Shown here one piece after another: positions 36,304 to 44,645 of a stretch of DNA of 49,100 nt. The notes under the pieces are model-generated. The model was not told where the DNA came from. It worked only from the letters and a program-made list of their open reading frames with translations, and searched no databases. The position numbers were made by a program, and so were the translations under genes. Origin of the DNA: CALCKU01 sp964607445 (lineage in GTDB: Bacteria > Pseudomonadota > Alphaproteobacteria > Caulobacterales > Maricaulaceae); the NCBI GenBank assembly GCA_964607445.1, contig CAZSKN010000019.1, forward strand, positions 1-49,100, read 5' to 3'. Positions within the stretch are counted from its first letter, which is position 1. Every line of letters starts with the position of its first letter.

Positions 36304-36313
36304 ACCTATAGGT
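36304..36313. promoter_or_regulatory. ACCTATAGGT palindrome between doxX and rpoH
   Basis: Perfect 10-bp palindrome, with a second AAACCTAT copy about 17 bases to its left, in the divergent doxX-rpoH region. It is 23-32 bases upstream of the doxX start and could be an operator. No protein is recognised for it. Confidence 0.3.
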
Positions 36314-36399
36314 AAACCTCTCCAATTATTCATCTAGCCCCCCTTTAAATTCGGTTTTGAACTCCCTACATTCAGATTTCGAATATTGATGGAGGGTTT

Positions 36400-37362
36400 A
36401 TGTCTGAGACCAAAACCAAATTACCCGTAAAAAAAAGCGCGAGCGTCGCTAAAAAAGACGCCAGCTATAACGGCAATATGAGCCTGACTGTAAGCCTGTC
36501 GCCGGAACAGGGTCTAAACCGCTATCTCTCCGAAATTCGTAAATTTCCGATGTTAGAAAAAGACGAAGAGTTCCGGCTTGCCAAACGCTGGGTCGAGGAC
36601 GGCGACACCAAGGCCGCCGAACGCATGGTAACATCTCATTTACGCCTCGTTGCCAAAATCGCTATGGGGTACCGGGGGTACGGCTTGCCCATTGGTGAAG
36701 TCATCTCGGAGGGGAATGTCGGTTTAATGCAGGCTGTCAAAAAATTTGACCCTGATAAAGGATTTCGCCTGTCAACTTATGCCATGTGGTGGATACGCGC
36801 AGCTATTCAGGAATATGTGCTACGCTCATGGTCACTCGTTAAAATGGGAACAACGGCTGCGCAAAAAAAGCTATTTTTCAATTTACGCCGCTTAAAAGGT
36901 GAAATGAAAGCTATTGAAGACGGTGACTTATCTCCGGACAAAATCAAAAAAATCGCGACCACATTAGGTGTCAAAGAAGAAGAGGTTACGTCCATGAACC
37001 GACGTATGTCTCATGGTGGCGACGCTTCGCTCAACGTCACAATAGGTGGCGAAGACGGATCTGCTGAATGGCAGGAGTGGCTAGAAGACGATACAGCCTC
37101 TCAGGAAGTCACCTTAGGCGAAAGCCAAGAACACGACGCCCGCATGGCACTTTTACAAGATGCTATGGAAGATTTAAACGCGCGTGAACGTGATATCATT
37201 CTCAAACGCCGCTTGTCTGACGAACCGATGACATTAGAAGACCTTGCCGGTATCTATAAAGTCAGCCGTGAACGCATAAGACAAATCGAAGCTCGTGCCT
37301 TTGAAAAGTTACAAGAAGCCATGCTCAAAGCATCTGGAGCTGCCGGCTATATCGAAGCATAA
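36400..37362 (+). CDS. rpoH: RNA polymerase sigma-32 factor
   Basis: 320 residues. Region 1.2/2 begins LNRYLSEIRKFPMLEKDEEF and includes the core-binding SHLRLVAKIAMGYRGYGLPI, then GFRLSTYAMWWIRAAIQEYV. The RpoH box is present (AQKKLFFNLRRLKGE). Region 4 carries the -35 HTH with YKVSRERIRQIEARAFEKLQ. It directs heat-shock gene transcription. The ATG has a strong ribosome site (ggaggg). A strong terminator follows. Confidence 0.95.
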   Translation: MSETKTKLPVKKSASVAKKDASYNGNMSLTVSLSPEQGLNRYLSEIRKFPMLEKDEEFRLAKRWVEDGDTKAAERMVTSHLRLVAKIAMGYRGYGLPIGEVISEGNVGLMQAVKKFDPDKGFRLSTYAMWWIRAAIQEYVLRSWSLVKMGTTAAQKKLFFNLRRLKGEMKAIEDGDLSPDKIKKIATTLGVKEEEVTSMNRRMSHGGDASLNVTIGGEDGSAEWQEWLEDDTASQEVTLGESQEHDARMALLQDAMEDLNARERDIILKRRLSDEPMTLEDLAGIYKVSRERIRQIEARAFEKLQEAMLKASGAAGYIEA

Positions 37363-37375
37363 AATCATTCCAATG

Positions 37376-37405
37376 AAAAAGGGCCTATAAATAGGCCCTT
37401 TTTTT
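37376..37405 (+). terminator. Rho-independent terminator after rpoH
   Basis: GGGCCTA (37381-37387) / TAGGCCC (37392-37398) with a 4-base loop, flanked by A5 before and T7 after (37399-37405). It begins 14 bases after the rpoH stop and can act in both directions, also serving the convergent tadG-like gene. Confidence 0.92.
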
Positions 37406-37421
37406 GAACATTAATATACGC

Positions 37422-38783
37422 TTACCCCGTAATTCTAACCTGTCGGAATGTCCTACTTACATCTGCAAAAACATCCGTAATCGTATCGGTATCAGCGGAA
37501 TAAAACCTTCCGTCCCCCGCAACACAACTTGACAAAGCATTATCGAGTTCCGAGTCGTTCCTTCCAACGTCCGAATAGCTAATCGAAAATAAATGCGTTG
37601 GTAGATTACGATTATTCCGGTTCGCAATAAAGTTACACTGAAAATTAAATAAATTTACCGCATGAGCTTTATAAAACCCTATTTGTCGACGCGAGACGCC
37701 TTCACTCCTCCGTCTATCGCGGATTCCATTTTGATCACCATCCGCTAGAAAGATTTGTCCATCTGTCAGAAGGATAACATAGCTTTCTACGTCACCGTTC
37801 ATAGGCCTCGGTAAAGATGATGTGTTTTCAAACTCGGGACGCGTTGAAGGTTCTAACAGAAATCTTGCCCAGCGCATTCCTCTTTGTGTGCCCGTTCCAA
37901 ATGCCAATTCCAGGCCTTCAATTCTGTTTAATATTTCTTCTTGGTCCGTACTAAACAGAAGAGCTTCTGACTCTTCAGGCGGACATAAATCGGCAGGTCT
38001 TTCATTCCGTCGCCCTACAGTATTTTGCTGAATCGAATGTATAGCCTGAAAATTGCCAGGAACCCAAGGCGTTGTATTAGACCGCAGGCGACTAGGTGTA
38101 CCGACCGCGCCCCGCCCTTGCACACATCCTTCATAGTCATCTGTAAACTCATATCCGTCATCTGGGTGAAGCCAATTCTCGGCAGGTTGTCCCATATTCA
38201 CATATTCCGCGAACGGGACTAAAGACACAGAAATATATGAACTTTCATCAGAATAAGGCTGAATATTTTCAATAAACTTTCTCGCAGCCGATTTCATATT
38301 AGCAAGGCGCGTGCCTTGCATAGATCTTGAAACGTCTAAAACTAAAACCACTTCGATATTCGGAAACTCAATTTTAGTTTCCGCAGACGTTGTCCATTCC
38401 GTGTTTTTGCGTCCGAAAATACCGAGGAAACTATGCTCTGTTTCACCTGTAATTTGTGATGTTAGTGTATATATGTTTTGATTTCTTTCGATTTCAGTAT
38501 CAATCGACGTCATTCTCGTATCAAAATTGACATTTAATATATCTTGCGCGACTTGTTTACTTTTGTCGGGATCAAAACGATTGGCCTTAAGTTGACGGGT
38601 AGCCGCCAACACAGCTGAGTCAGCAACAAGTTGGGCTTTTCCTTGATCTTCAAGCAGCAGTCCCACATCTATTGCCGTACCCACAGCCAGAATAATCCCC
38701 AGCATTGACGTCGCCGCCATGGTCCCAAAGGACCCTTTTTCATCACGTTTAAAACGACCTAATTTATTAAAAATTTTACGCAT
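37422..38783 (-). CDS. TadG-like protein with von Willebrand factor A domain (copy 1)
   Basis: 453 residues from the ATG at 38783; a longer frame adds 69 non-homologous residues. The N-terminal TadE/G-type segment is FKRDEKGSFGTMAATSMLG to IILAVGTAIDVGLLLEDQGK, a single TM typical of Flp-pilus-associated proteins. The VWA domain starts VVLVLDVSRSMQGTRLANMK with MIDAS D150-x-S-x-S154. A long cysteine-containing insertion follows, then VILLTDGQIFLADGDQNG. The C-terminal DVSRTFRQVRITG matches the end of copy 2. No other tad/cpa genes lie nearby, so its pilus role is inferred. A perfect CtrA-type box lies upstream. Confidence 0.85.
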   Translation of the reverse strand: MRKIFNKLGRFKRDEKGSFGTMAATSMLGIILAVGTAIDVGLLLEDQGKAQLVADSAVLAATRQLKANRFDPDKSKQVAQDILNVNFDTRMTSIDTEIERNQNIYTLTSQITGETEHSFLGIFGRKNTEWTTSAETKIEFPNIEVVLVLDVSRSMQGTRLANMKSAARKFIENIQPYSDESSYISVSLVPFAEYVNMGQPAENWLHPDDGYEFTDDYEGCVQGRGAVGTPSRLRSNTTPWVPGNFQAIHSIQQNTVGRRNERPADLCPPEESEALLFSTDQEEILNRIEGLELAFGTGTQRGMRWARFLLEPSTRPEFENTSSLPRPMNGDVESYVILLTDGQIFLADGDQNGIRDRRRSEGVSRRQIGFYKAHAVNLFNFQCNFIANRNNRNLPTHLFSISYSDVGRNDSELDNALSSCVAGDGRFYSADTDTITDVFADVSRTFRQVRITG

Positions 38784-38869
38784 AATACCAACGCCATATT
38801 TGGCGCATCCCTGATATGAATTTCTCCTGTCATACAAAAAAAGAAATACTATTTTGCTAAAACCTATTC

Positions 38870-38884
38870 TTAATTTTATATTAA
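38870..38884. promoter_or_regulatory. CtrA-type box TTAA-N7-TTAA upstream of tadG-like copy 1
   Basis: Exact match to the CtrA consensus TTAA-N7-TTAA (spacer TTTTATA), centred about 94 bases upstream of the ATG at 38783. The region is AT-rich, so a chance match is possible, but an independent perfect box occupies the same relative place before copy 2. Confidence 0.5.
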
Positions 38885-39116
38885 AAAATCGACTTTTTTG
38901 GCCTAAATCCGCCATTTTTATATTTTTTTTATATTTTTCGAGGAAAAATGCGTTGATATGAATGTTTCGCACACCAATTTTCGGAAACATTCACTCACCT
39001 AAATCTAGGGGACGTTCAATTCTCCATAGACTCTACAGAAACTATCGATTTTGAGGATGCGTGTTTGAATTAAAATTATCCCGTTTATCGATTGGGCATG
39101 AACTCTATTTACTGGC

Positions 39117-39245
39117 TTAAAACTTAATTAGCGCGCGGTCTGCAATTATACCGTCGCGCACCACGTCGGGATCGGGCTTGATAATCAGCAAGATCAGATC
39201 ATCGATTAAAACAGGATTATGGCCGAAACTTGCAGATTTAGTCAC
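39117..39245 (-). CDS. Possible 42-residue ORF, unrecognised
   Basis: A GTG at 39245, preceded by AGGACA, opens 42 codons to TAA at 39117. The product reads VTKSASFGHNPVLIDDLILL and ends PDPDVVRDGIIADRALIKF, a balanced, non-repetitive composition. It lies alone in the intergenic region. It may be a small protein, or the remnant of a larger gene. No family recognised. Confidence 0.25.
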   Translation of the reverse strand: MTKSASFGHNPVLIDDLILLIIKPDPDVVRDGIIADRALIKF

Positions 39246-39352
39246 AGTCTTGTCCTAATATATGCAAACCGCCACGGTCTTACCTTTCTTACGTCTTAGC
39301 CCAGCCGCAATCCCGTCCTACGCAGTGTGAACCCCAACCTAAAGGAGGCTCT

Positions 39353-41695
39353 ATGCACGACTACACATCACTCTCAACGCCGCCAAGGCGGTCCCAGCCT
39401 CGTAAACCCCTGTTCATAATCGCTCTAACCAGCTTCATATTTTACAGCGTCAGCACATCGCCGGCATGGGCAAACCCCTCGTCCCTCATCCTTGACAACG
39501 CGCCCTCAACACCGCGTGAGGCGCCCATAGGTGCCAAAGGAGCCAGCTTGGTAAAATTACAAAACGTTCAAAATGGCCAACTTTTGTTTAAAACCGAAAC
39601 ACCGTCACATTATCTTCAAGCCCCGACAATTGATACAGATGTCAAAATGCATATTGCGGGCCCGGTTATCCGCACGACACTTTCACAAAGCTTTAAAAAC
39701 CCGATGTCTGACTGGGTAGAGGGCGTGTATGTTTTCCCTTTACCCGAAAATGCCGCTGTTGATCGCTTGCGTATTATTGTGGGCGGACGGCTTATTGAAG
39801 GTCAGGTCAAAGAAAAACAGCACGCCAAGAAAATATACAATGCAGCTAAAGCCGCTGGTCATAAAACCGGTCTGGTCGAGCAAGAACGCCCAAATATGTT
39901 TACAGCCTCTGTCGCCAATATCGGCCCGAACGAGACCGTGGTTATTCAAATTGAATATCAGGACAAAACCCGTATTCGAAATGGTCAGGCCTCACTCATA
40001 TTCCCAATGACCGTCGCGCCCCGCTATTCACCCGCACCGCAGGCTGTGCATGTCGCCGACAGTGAGGGGCAAACTGTCATGGCTTTACTTGACCCTGTTC
40101 TGGACCGTGACCGAATATCGCCACCGCTTATGCCGCCGCGCGGGGAACCCGAAAATCACCTTCGTTTACCCGTACGAATCTCCATCAGCCTTGATGCCGG
40201 TTTCGAACTCTCAGACATTAACAGCGCTTATCATGACATCACCGTCTCACGTCTTGACGCTGATAGCGCGCATATCACACTCAAGGACGGTGACATTGCG
40301 GCTAATCGGGACTTTAAACTCTCGTGGCGAGCCGCACCTCACGCCAGTTCGCAAAAGTCGGTTTTTAAAGAAACGATTGACCAAGACACATATTTTCTAA
40401 CCTTGCTCACGCCGCCGACCACTCTAAAACCACCGCTATCAGAACCAGCCCCAAAGGCCCATAAACGTGAAAGCCTCTTTATAATTGACACCTCTGGGTC
40501 TATGGGCGGAACGTCAATCGAACACGCACGCTCGGCCTTACTTATGGGATTAGAGACCTTGGAAGAGGGAGATAGTTTCAATATCATCCGGTTTTCCAAT
40601 AATTTCACAAGTGTGTTCCCGACCCCCCAGATAGCTTCAGAACAAAATCTCCGTCAGGCCCGCAAATTCATTGCTGGATTAAAAGCGAATGGCGGAACCG
40701 AAATGGCCCCCGCACTTGATTTCGCACTTTCGACACCAAAGGATGCTGAAAGATTGCGTCAGGTCATTTTCATGACCGATGGCTCTATTGGCAATGAAAA
40801 ACACCTTTTTGCCCTAATTAAAGATAAATTAGGAGAGGGTCGACTCTTTCCTGTGGGTATTGGGTCCGCACCCAATCATTTCTTTCTCTCTCGTGCGGCC
40901 AAATTTGGACGCGGCACCTCCGTCACAATCGGTTCGCCGCAGGATGTTGAACACGAAATGGGCGTTTTATTTACGGCTCTCGACACCCCGGTTCTTACCC
41001 ATATAAACCTTTCTCTTTCCGAGCTTGGAAAGTCTTATCCTCAACGCTTGCCTGATCTCTATAAAGGCGAACCGATTGTCAGTATTACAAAGATAGCCAA
41101 TGCAAACATTCCAAAGTCGATTTCCCTTTCCGGGCGACGTGCTGAAGACAGATGGTCGACCCATGTCGACATGACCGACGCCGCGCCAGCCAAAGGCTTA
41201 TCTGTCCTATGGGCGCGCCGTAAAATTCAAGACCTTGAGGAAAACCGGTTTCATCGTGATAGCGCCGCTAAAATTGACGCTCAAATCCTGAAAACTGCGC
41301 TCGATCATCACCTCGTCAGCCGCCTGACATCACTTGTGGCCGTCGATATCACTCCCGCAAGAAATTCATCAAAACCGCTGACACGCCGTGATGTTCCGAC
41401 CATGCTGCCCGAGGGGTGGGATTTCAGCACGCTCACCGGACTTGACCATGCCGCTCTAGCACGCCCTCAAAACGGACACACAAAGTCCACAACCACTCCC
41501 GCTCAAGCGAGCGCACCCCAGCATATCCCCCTACCCGGAACGGCAAGTCCCCATATATTCCTCATTTGGCTCGGCGGAATTATAATCGCGCTGGGACGGA
41601 TTTTATTCTTACAGCGTCCATTATTAACGAATTTTTACAAGCGCTTGATAAAGGTATTTGGAACAATATGGCGACAGAATATGCGCAAGATATGA
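39353..41695 (+). CDS. Marine proteobacterial sortase target protein (VIT + VWA, LPGTA)
   Basis: 780 residues. A signal segment (LFIIALTSFIFYSVSTSPAW) precedes a VIT domain (HIAGPVIRTTLSQSFKNPMS; EGVYVFPLPENAAVDRLRII) and a VWA domain whose MIDAS is D379-T-S-G-S (FIIDTSGSMGGTSIEHA). The C-terminal sorting signal is LPGTA at residues 727-731 (41531-41545), followed by TM IFLIWLGGIIIALGRILF and a basic stretch. This matches the family paired with class GN sortases. Its 49-residue segment after LPGTA is longer than the usual hydrophobic-plus-RR end. The stop overlaps the sortase ATG by four bases. Confidence 0.93.
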   Translation: MHDYTSLSTPPRRSQPRKPLFIIALTSFIFYSVSTSPAWANPSSLILDNAPSTPREAPIGAKGASLVKLQNVQNGQLLFKTETPSHYLQAPTIDTDVKMHIAGPVIRTTLSQSFKNPMSDWVEGVYVFPLPENAAVDRLRIIVGGRLIEGQVKEKQHAKKIYNAAKAAGHKTGLVEQERPNMFTASVANIGPNETVVIQIEYQDKTRIRNGQASLIFPMTVAPRYSPAPQAVHVADSEGQTVMALLDPVLDRDRISPPLMPPRGEPENHLRLPVRISISLDAGFELSDINSAYHDITVSRLDADSAHITLKDGDIAANRDFKLSWRAAPHASSQKSVFKETIDQDTYFLTLLTPPTTLKPPLSEPAPKAHKRESLFIIDTSGSMGGTSIEHARSALLMGLETLEEGDSFNIIRFSNNFTSVFPTPQIASEQNLRQARKFIAGLKANGGTEMAPALDFALSTPKDAERLRQVIFMTDGSIGNEKHLFALIKDKLGEGRLFPVGIGSAPNHFFLSRAAKFGRGTSVTIGSPQDVEHEMGVLFTALDTPVLTHINLSLSELGKSYPQRLPDLYKGEPIVSITKIANANIPKSISLSGRRAEDRWSTHVDMTDAAPAKGLSVLWARRKIQDLEENRFHRDSAAKIDAQILKTALDHHLVSRLTSLVAVDITPARNSSKPLTRRDVPTMLPEGWDFSTLTGLDHAALARPQNGHTKSTTTPAQASAPQHIPLPGTASPHIFLIWLGGIIIALGRILFLQRPLLTNFYKRLIKVFGTIWRQNMRKI

Positions 41696-42360
41696 TGTCG
41701 AATTCACATATTACACCGCAACACCTTTCCGTGCTCAAGTCCACATTGTTAGCCCTAAACACGTTAAAGCTAAGGATGAGCCTGGGCCTCATAATGACCG
41801 CATTAGGCGTAGGGATATGCGGGCACGGCGTCTATCTGGGCGCCAAAGCGCAACTTGCGCAAGCTCTATTACAGAAAGCTTGGACACAAACGGTAAAAAC
41901 CGGCACTCCACATAAACCTTGGTCATGGCTTGACGCCTATCCCATCGCCAAACTTACCATGCCCAGACACAACCAAAGCGCCATTGTCCTGAATACGGAC
42001 AGTGGGCAAGCTTTGGCATTTGGCCCCGCCCTTATATCGGGAACGGCACGGCCAGGTCAGGCGGGATTAATCGCTATTGCCGCGCATAAAAATACACATT
42101 TCAAAACCCTGCAATATTTACGACCTGGCGATAAGCTGGTTTTACAAACGCAAAGCGGTCACACTAAATATTTTAGTGTCTCCCATAGCGATATTATAGA
42201 TACACGCCGCGCGGGTTTGCCCCTCCCACCTACAGAAAACAGCCTTGATTTTACAGCGCGTCAAACTCTGGTATTGGTCACGTGTTATCCTTTTGATTCC
42301 ATCAGTTTCAACGGTCCTCTGCGGTATATAATTTATGCCAAATCTGTCACGCCTTCGTGA
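41692..42360 (+). CDS. Class GN sortase
   Basis: 222 residues from the ATG overlapping the target's stop (ATGA, 41692-41695). An upstream in-frame ATG at 41668 is possible. A single N-terminal TM (RMSLGLIMTALGVGICGHGVY) anchors it. The catalytic triad is complete: H132 in IAAHKNTHFKTL, C198 in VLVTCYPFDSISF and R211 in PLRYIIY. The YPIAKLTMPRHNQ segment is the usual sortase beta-strand start. Class GN sortases occur singly in Gram-negatives beside one dedicated VIT/VWA target, as here. It should cleave LPGTA between Thr and Ala and attach the target to an unidentified envelope acceptor. Confidence 0.93.
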   Translation: MMSNSHITPQHLSVLKSTLLALNTLKLRMSLGLIMTALGVGICGHGVYLGAKAQLAQALLQKAWTQTVKTGTPHKPWSWLDAYPIAKLTMPRHNQSAIVLNTDSGQALAFGPALISGTARPGQAGLIAIAAHKNTHFKTLQYLRPGDKLVLQTQSGHTKYFSVSHSDIIDTRRAGLPLPPTENSLDFTARQTLVLVTCYPFDSISFNGPLRYIIYAKSVTPS

Positions 42361-42442
42361 CCAATTTTGGCAGAGATGTGAGGCTGTGAGCCCGCATAAT
42401 GCGGTAAGAATTGGCCTCCCATTACTTATTATTCGAGGTTTT

Positions 42443-43873
42443 ATGCGTCGTTCTGTTTTACTTACCGCTCTTATTTTTAGTCTCGGCACTGGACTTTCAG
42501 CCTGCGCGCAAGCCGAAAGCTCGGCGTCAAATTCTGCGCAAAATATTAAGCCCCCAGCCTTATCACAAACTGAGAACACGCTAAGTGAACTTGACCAAAG
42601 CTTACTTTTATCTTTTTTACGTCCCACGCCCGATAGCTTGATTAAGGATCAAGTCGAGGCTTTAAACGCTGCTTGGAAACCCGCCTATATCCCACCGACA
42701 CTGGAAATTTTTAACTTTGTCGCAGAATCGAAAATCCGCCGCGCTTTGCTTAAAAACCTAGCGTCTACAACGGGTCAGGATTTTGGAACCAATATAAATG
42801 ATTGGTATAAATGGCTATGGAATGAACCCGAACTTAAAATAGCCGGATATGATAATTTCAAGGCCGATTTCTACGAACAAATAGACCCAAAATTTGGAAA
42901 ATATTTCCGGGGTCGCGCTGATAGCGCAAAATTGCGATTGGATGAAATTCGCTGGGGCGGTGTCCGACAAGACGGCATTCCTCCCTTACGTCAACCCAAA
43001 ATGATTGACGCCAAAGATGCAACTTATCTGGAAGATGACAATATTATCTTTGGCATTGAAGTTAACGGCGATGTCCGGGCCTACCCTAAACGTATCTTAG
43101 CGTGGCATGAAATGTTCGTGGACTCTGTCGGCGGTACAAATTTCGCGGGCGTGTATTGTACGCTGTGTGGCACCGTGATTTTATACGAGACCGATACGCC
43201 GACATTGTCACATGATATGGGAACAAGCGGGTTTTTATATCGATCGAACAAATTAATGTATGACCAAGCGACTCAATCCCTTTGGAACACAATTAAAGGT
43301 GAACCCGTTTTGGGCCCCTTAACTGGAAAAGACATTCGACTGACACATCAAAGTGTCGTCACCACGACATGGGGAAAATGGAAAAAACGTCATCCCCAAA
43401 CCCAAGTCCTGTCTCTTGATACAGGACATCGCCGTGATTACGGCGAAGGGGTAGCCTATCATCAATATTTCTCGACCGACCGTTTAATGTTCAACACACC
43501 CTTTTCTGACCAGCGGTTGAAAAACAAACAAGAAGTTCTAGCTTTAAGATTTAAAAATCATCCACGCGAGCAGCTCGCCATTTCTACTGATTTTCTCAAG
43601 AAAAACCCGGTGTATTCAGGTCAATTAGGGACACAAAAATTTGTAGTCCTGACCGATGAAACCGGGGCCAATCGTGTCTATGATCCAAAATCCGTCACAT
43701 TCACACAATTTGACGGGGAGCAGAATGCGACAGATCTGTCCGGGAAGGTCTGGACCGTCACAGAAAGCAAATTAATTGCCCCGGACCAGACCATTTTGAA
43801 ACGTCTGCCTTATCACCGCGCCTTCTGGTTCGGATGGCATGCCACCTACCCAAATTCGAAATTGATAAATTAA
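42443..43873 (+). CDS. DUF3179-family lipoprotein
   Basis: 476 residues from the ATG at 42443, which has a GAGG ribosome site; a longer frame from 42335 was rejected. The signal ends in a lipobox (LGTGLSAC), so it should be an Lgt substrate. The DUF3179 core carries VYCTLCGTVILYETDTPT with a CxxC and the flanking LAWHEMFVDSVGGTNFAG. A second block (YDQATQSLWNTIKGEPVLGP) and a C-terminal block (YHRAFWFGWHATYPNSKL) follow. The CxxC may bind a metal or act in redox. Function of the family is unknown. It starts 83 bases after the sortase stop. Confidence 0.85.
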   Translation: MRRSVLLTALIFSLGTGLSACAQAESSASNSAQNIKPPALSQTENTLSELDQSLLLSFLRPTPDSLIKDQVEALNAAWKPAYIPPTLEIFNFVAESKIRRALLKNLASTTGQDFGTNINDWYKWLWNEPELKIAGYDNFKADFYEQIDPKFGKYFRGRADSAKLRLDEIRWGGVRQDGIPPLRQPKMIDAKDATYLEDDNIIFGIEVNGDVRAYPKRILAWHEMFVDSVGGTNFAGVYCTLCGTVILYETDTPTLSHDMGTSGFLYRSNKLMYDQATQSLWNTIKGEPVLGPLTGKDIRLTHQSVVTTTWGKWKKRHPQTQVLSLDTGHRRDYGEGVAYHQYFSTDRLMFNTPFSDQRLKNKQEVLALRFKNHPREQLAISTDFLKKNPVYSGQLGTQKFVVLTDETGANRVYDPKSVTFTQFDGEQNATDLSGKVWTVTESKLIAPDQTILKRLPYHRAFWFGWHATYPNSKLIN

Positions 43874-43963
43874 CGCCGCAGCAACTTGCGAAAGGCTTTA
43901 CATCTTTACTCAGCTTGGTTAGGCACAGCACCATCAATCATAAGCAATCAAGATGGAGTCCTT

Positions 43964-44566
43964 ATGAAACTTTCTATACTCAGCGCGCTTGCGGCCCTTA
44001 GCTTTCTCACGGCCTGTCAACCCGGGGGGGCTACAGGGGGTGTATCCCAAGCCGAATTTGAAAAAGTCAAACAAGACGTGGACGCTTTAAAACTTCAAGT
44101 ATTCGGAGATCCGAAAGCCAAATGCCCGAATGATAAAATTGTTGATCTCGCGACCTATGGCGAAAATGATGCCCCAGCTGTCCAAGATGACCTTGCCGAA
44201 TGGCATATTGAAAATGGCAAGCGTAGCGATGTAGTCACGACAGAATCCGGTCTGCAATATAAAATCGTGCAAAGCGGTCCGAAAGACGGGCCAGTACCGG
44301 AAGCCGGGCAAATTGTCGAAGTCAATTATCACGGATTTTTCCCTGATGGGAAAGTTTTCGATAGTTCTTATCAACGCGGTCAACCCATAGAGTTTCCGTC
44401 AAACGGCGTCATCTCGGGGTGGGTTGAGGCTCTGGCAGGAATGAAACCCTGTGATGCGTGGACAATCTATGTGCCAAGTGATCTGGCCTACGGCCCCGAT
44501 GGCCGCGGATCCATCCCGCCCAATTCGACATTGATTTTTAATGTTCAGCTTTTGGGCGTCAATTAA
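43964..44566 (+). CDS. FKBP-type peptidyl-prolyl isomerase lipoprotein
   Basis: 200 residues from the ATG at 43964 with a GGAG site. The signal ends in a lipobox (SFLTAC before QPGGATGG), so it is probably lipidated. A short coiled-coil linker (AEFEKVKQDVDALKLQVFG) leads to the FKBP domain: VEVNYHGFFPDGKVFDSSYQ, VISGWVEALAGMKPCDAWTI and YVPSDLAYGPDGRGSIPPNS. Mip/FkpA-type folding of envelope proteins is expected. Position after the sortase cluster suggests a role in folding surface proteins. Confidence 0.9.
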   Translation: MKLSILSALAALSFLTACQPGGATGGVSQAEFEKVKQDVDALKLQVFGDPKAKCPNDKIVDLATYGENDAPAVQDDLAEWHIENGKRSDVVTTESGLQYKIVQSGPKDGPVPEAGQIVEVNYHGFFPDGKVFDSSYQRGQPIEFPSNGVISGWVEALAGMKPCDAWTIYVPSDLAYGPDGRGSIPPNSTLIFNVQLLGVN

Positions 44567-44572
44567 ATAGCT

Positions 44573-44595
44573 CAAAGGCCCAAAGGCCCAAAGGC
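44573..44595 (+). repeat. Near-triplicate 8-bp tandem repeat
   Basis: CAAAGGCC is repeated at 44573 and 44581, with a third copy short by one base at 44589, between the FKBP stop and its terminator. It looks like a small slippage product. Confidence 0.6.
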
Positions 44596-44623
44596 AAAAC
44601 GACCCTCATTTGAGGGTCGTTTT
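44596..44623 (+). terminator. Bidirectional terminator between FKBP gene and tadG-like copy 2
   Basis: Perfect 12-bp stem AAAACGACCCTC / GAGGGTCGTTTT with a 4-base loop. It starts 30 bases after the FKBP stop and can serve the convergent tadG-like copy 2 (stop at 44646). Confidence 0.9.
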
Positions 44624-44645
44624 CATTTAAAGCTTACCGCCAGAT

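Larger units (their letters stand above)
38784..39352. other. AT-rich divergent intergenic region with CtrA-type box
   Basis: 569 bases between the tadG-like gene and the sortase-target gene. It holds the CtrA-type box at 38870-38884 and a possible 42-codon minus-strand frame at 39117-39245. The strong ribosome site of the sortase target (aaaggagg) is at its right end. Nothing else is supported. Confidence 0.5.

Noticed and set aside
38784..38990. 69-residue N-terminal extension of TadG-like copy 1
   Set aside because: TadG-type proteins start close to the KGSFG-TM segment; the extension is Lys/Phe/Ile-rich translation of AT-rich DNA and includes the CtrA-type box.
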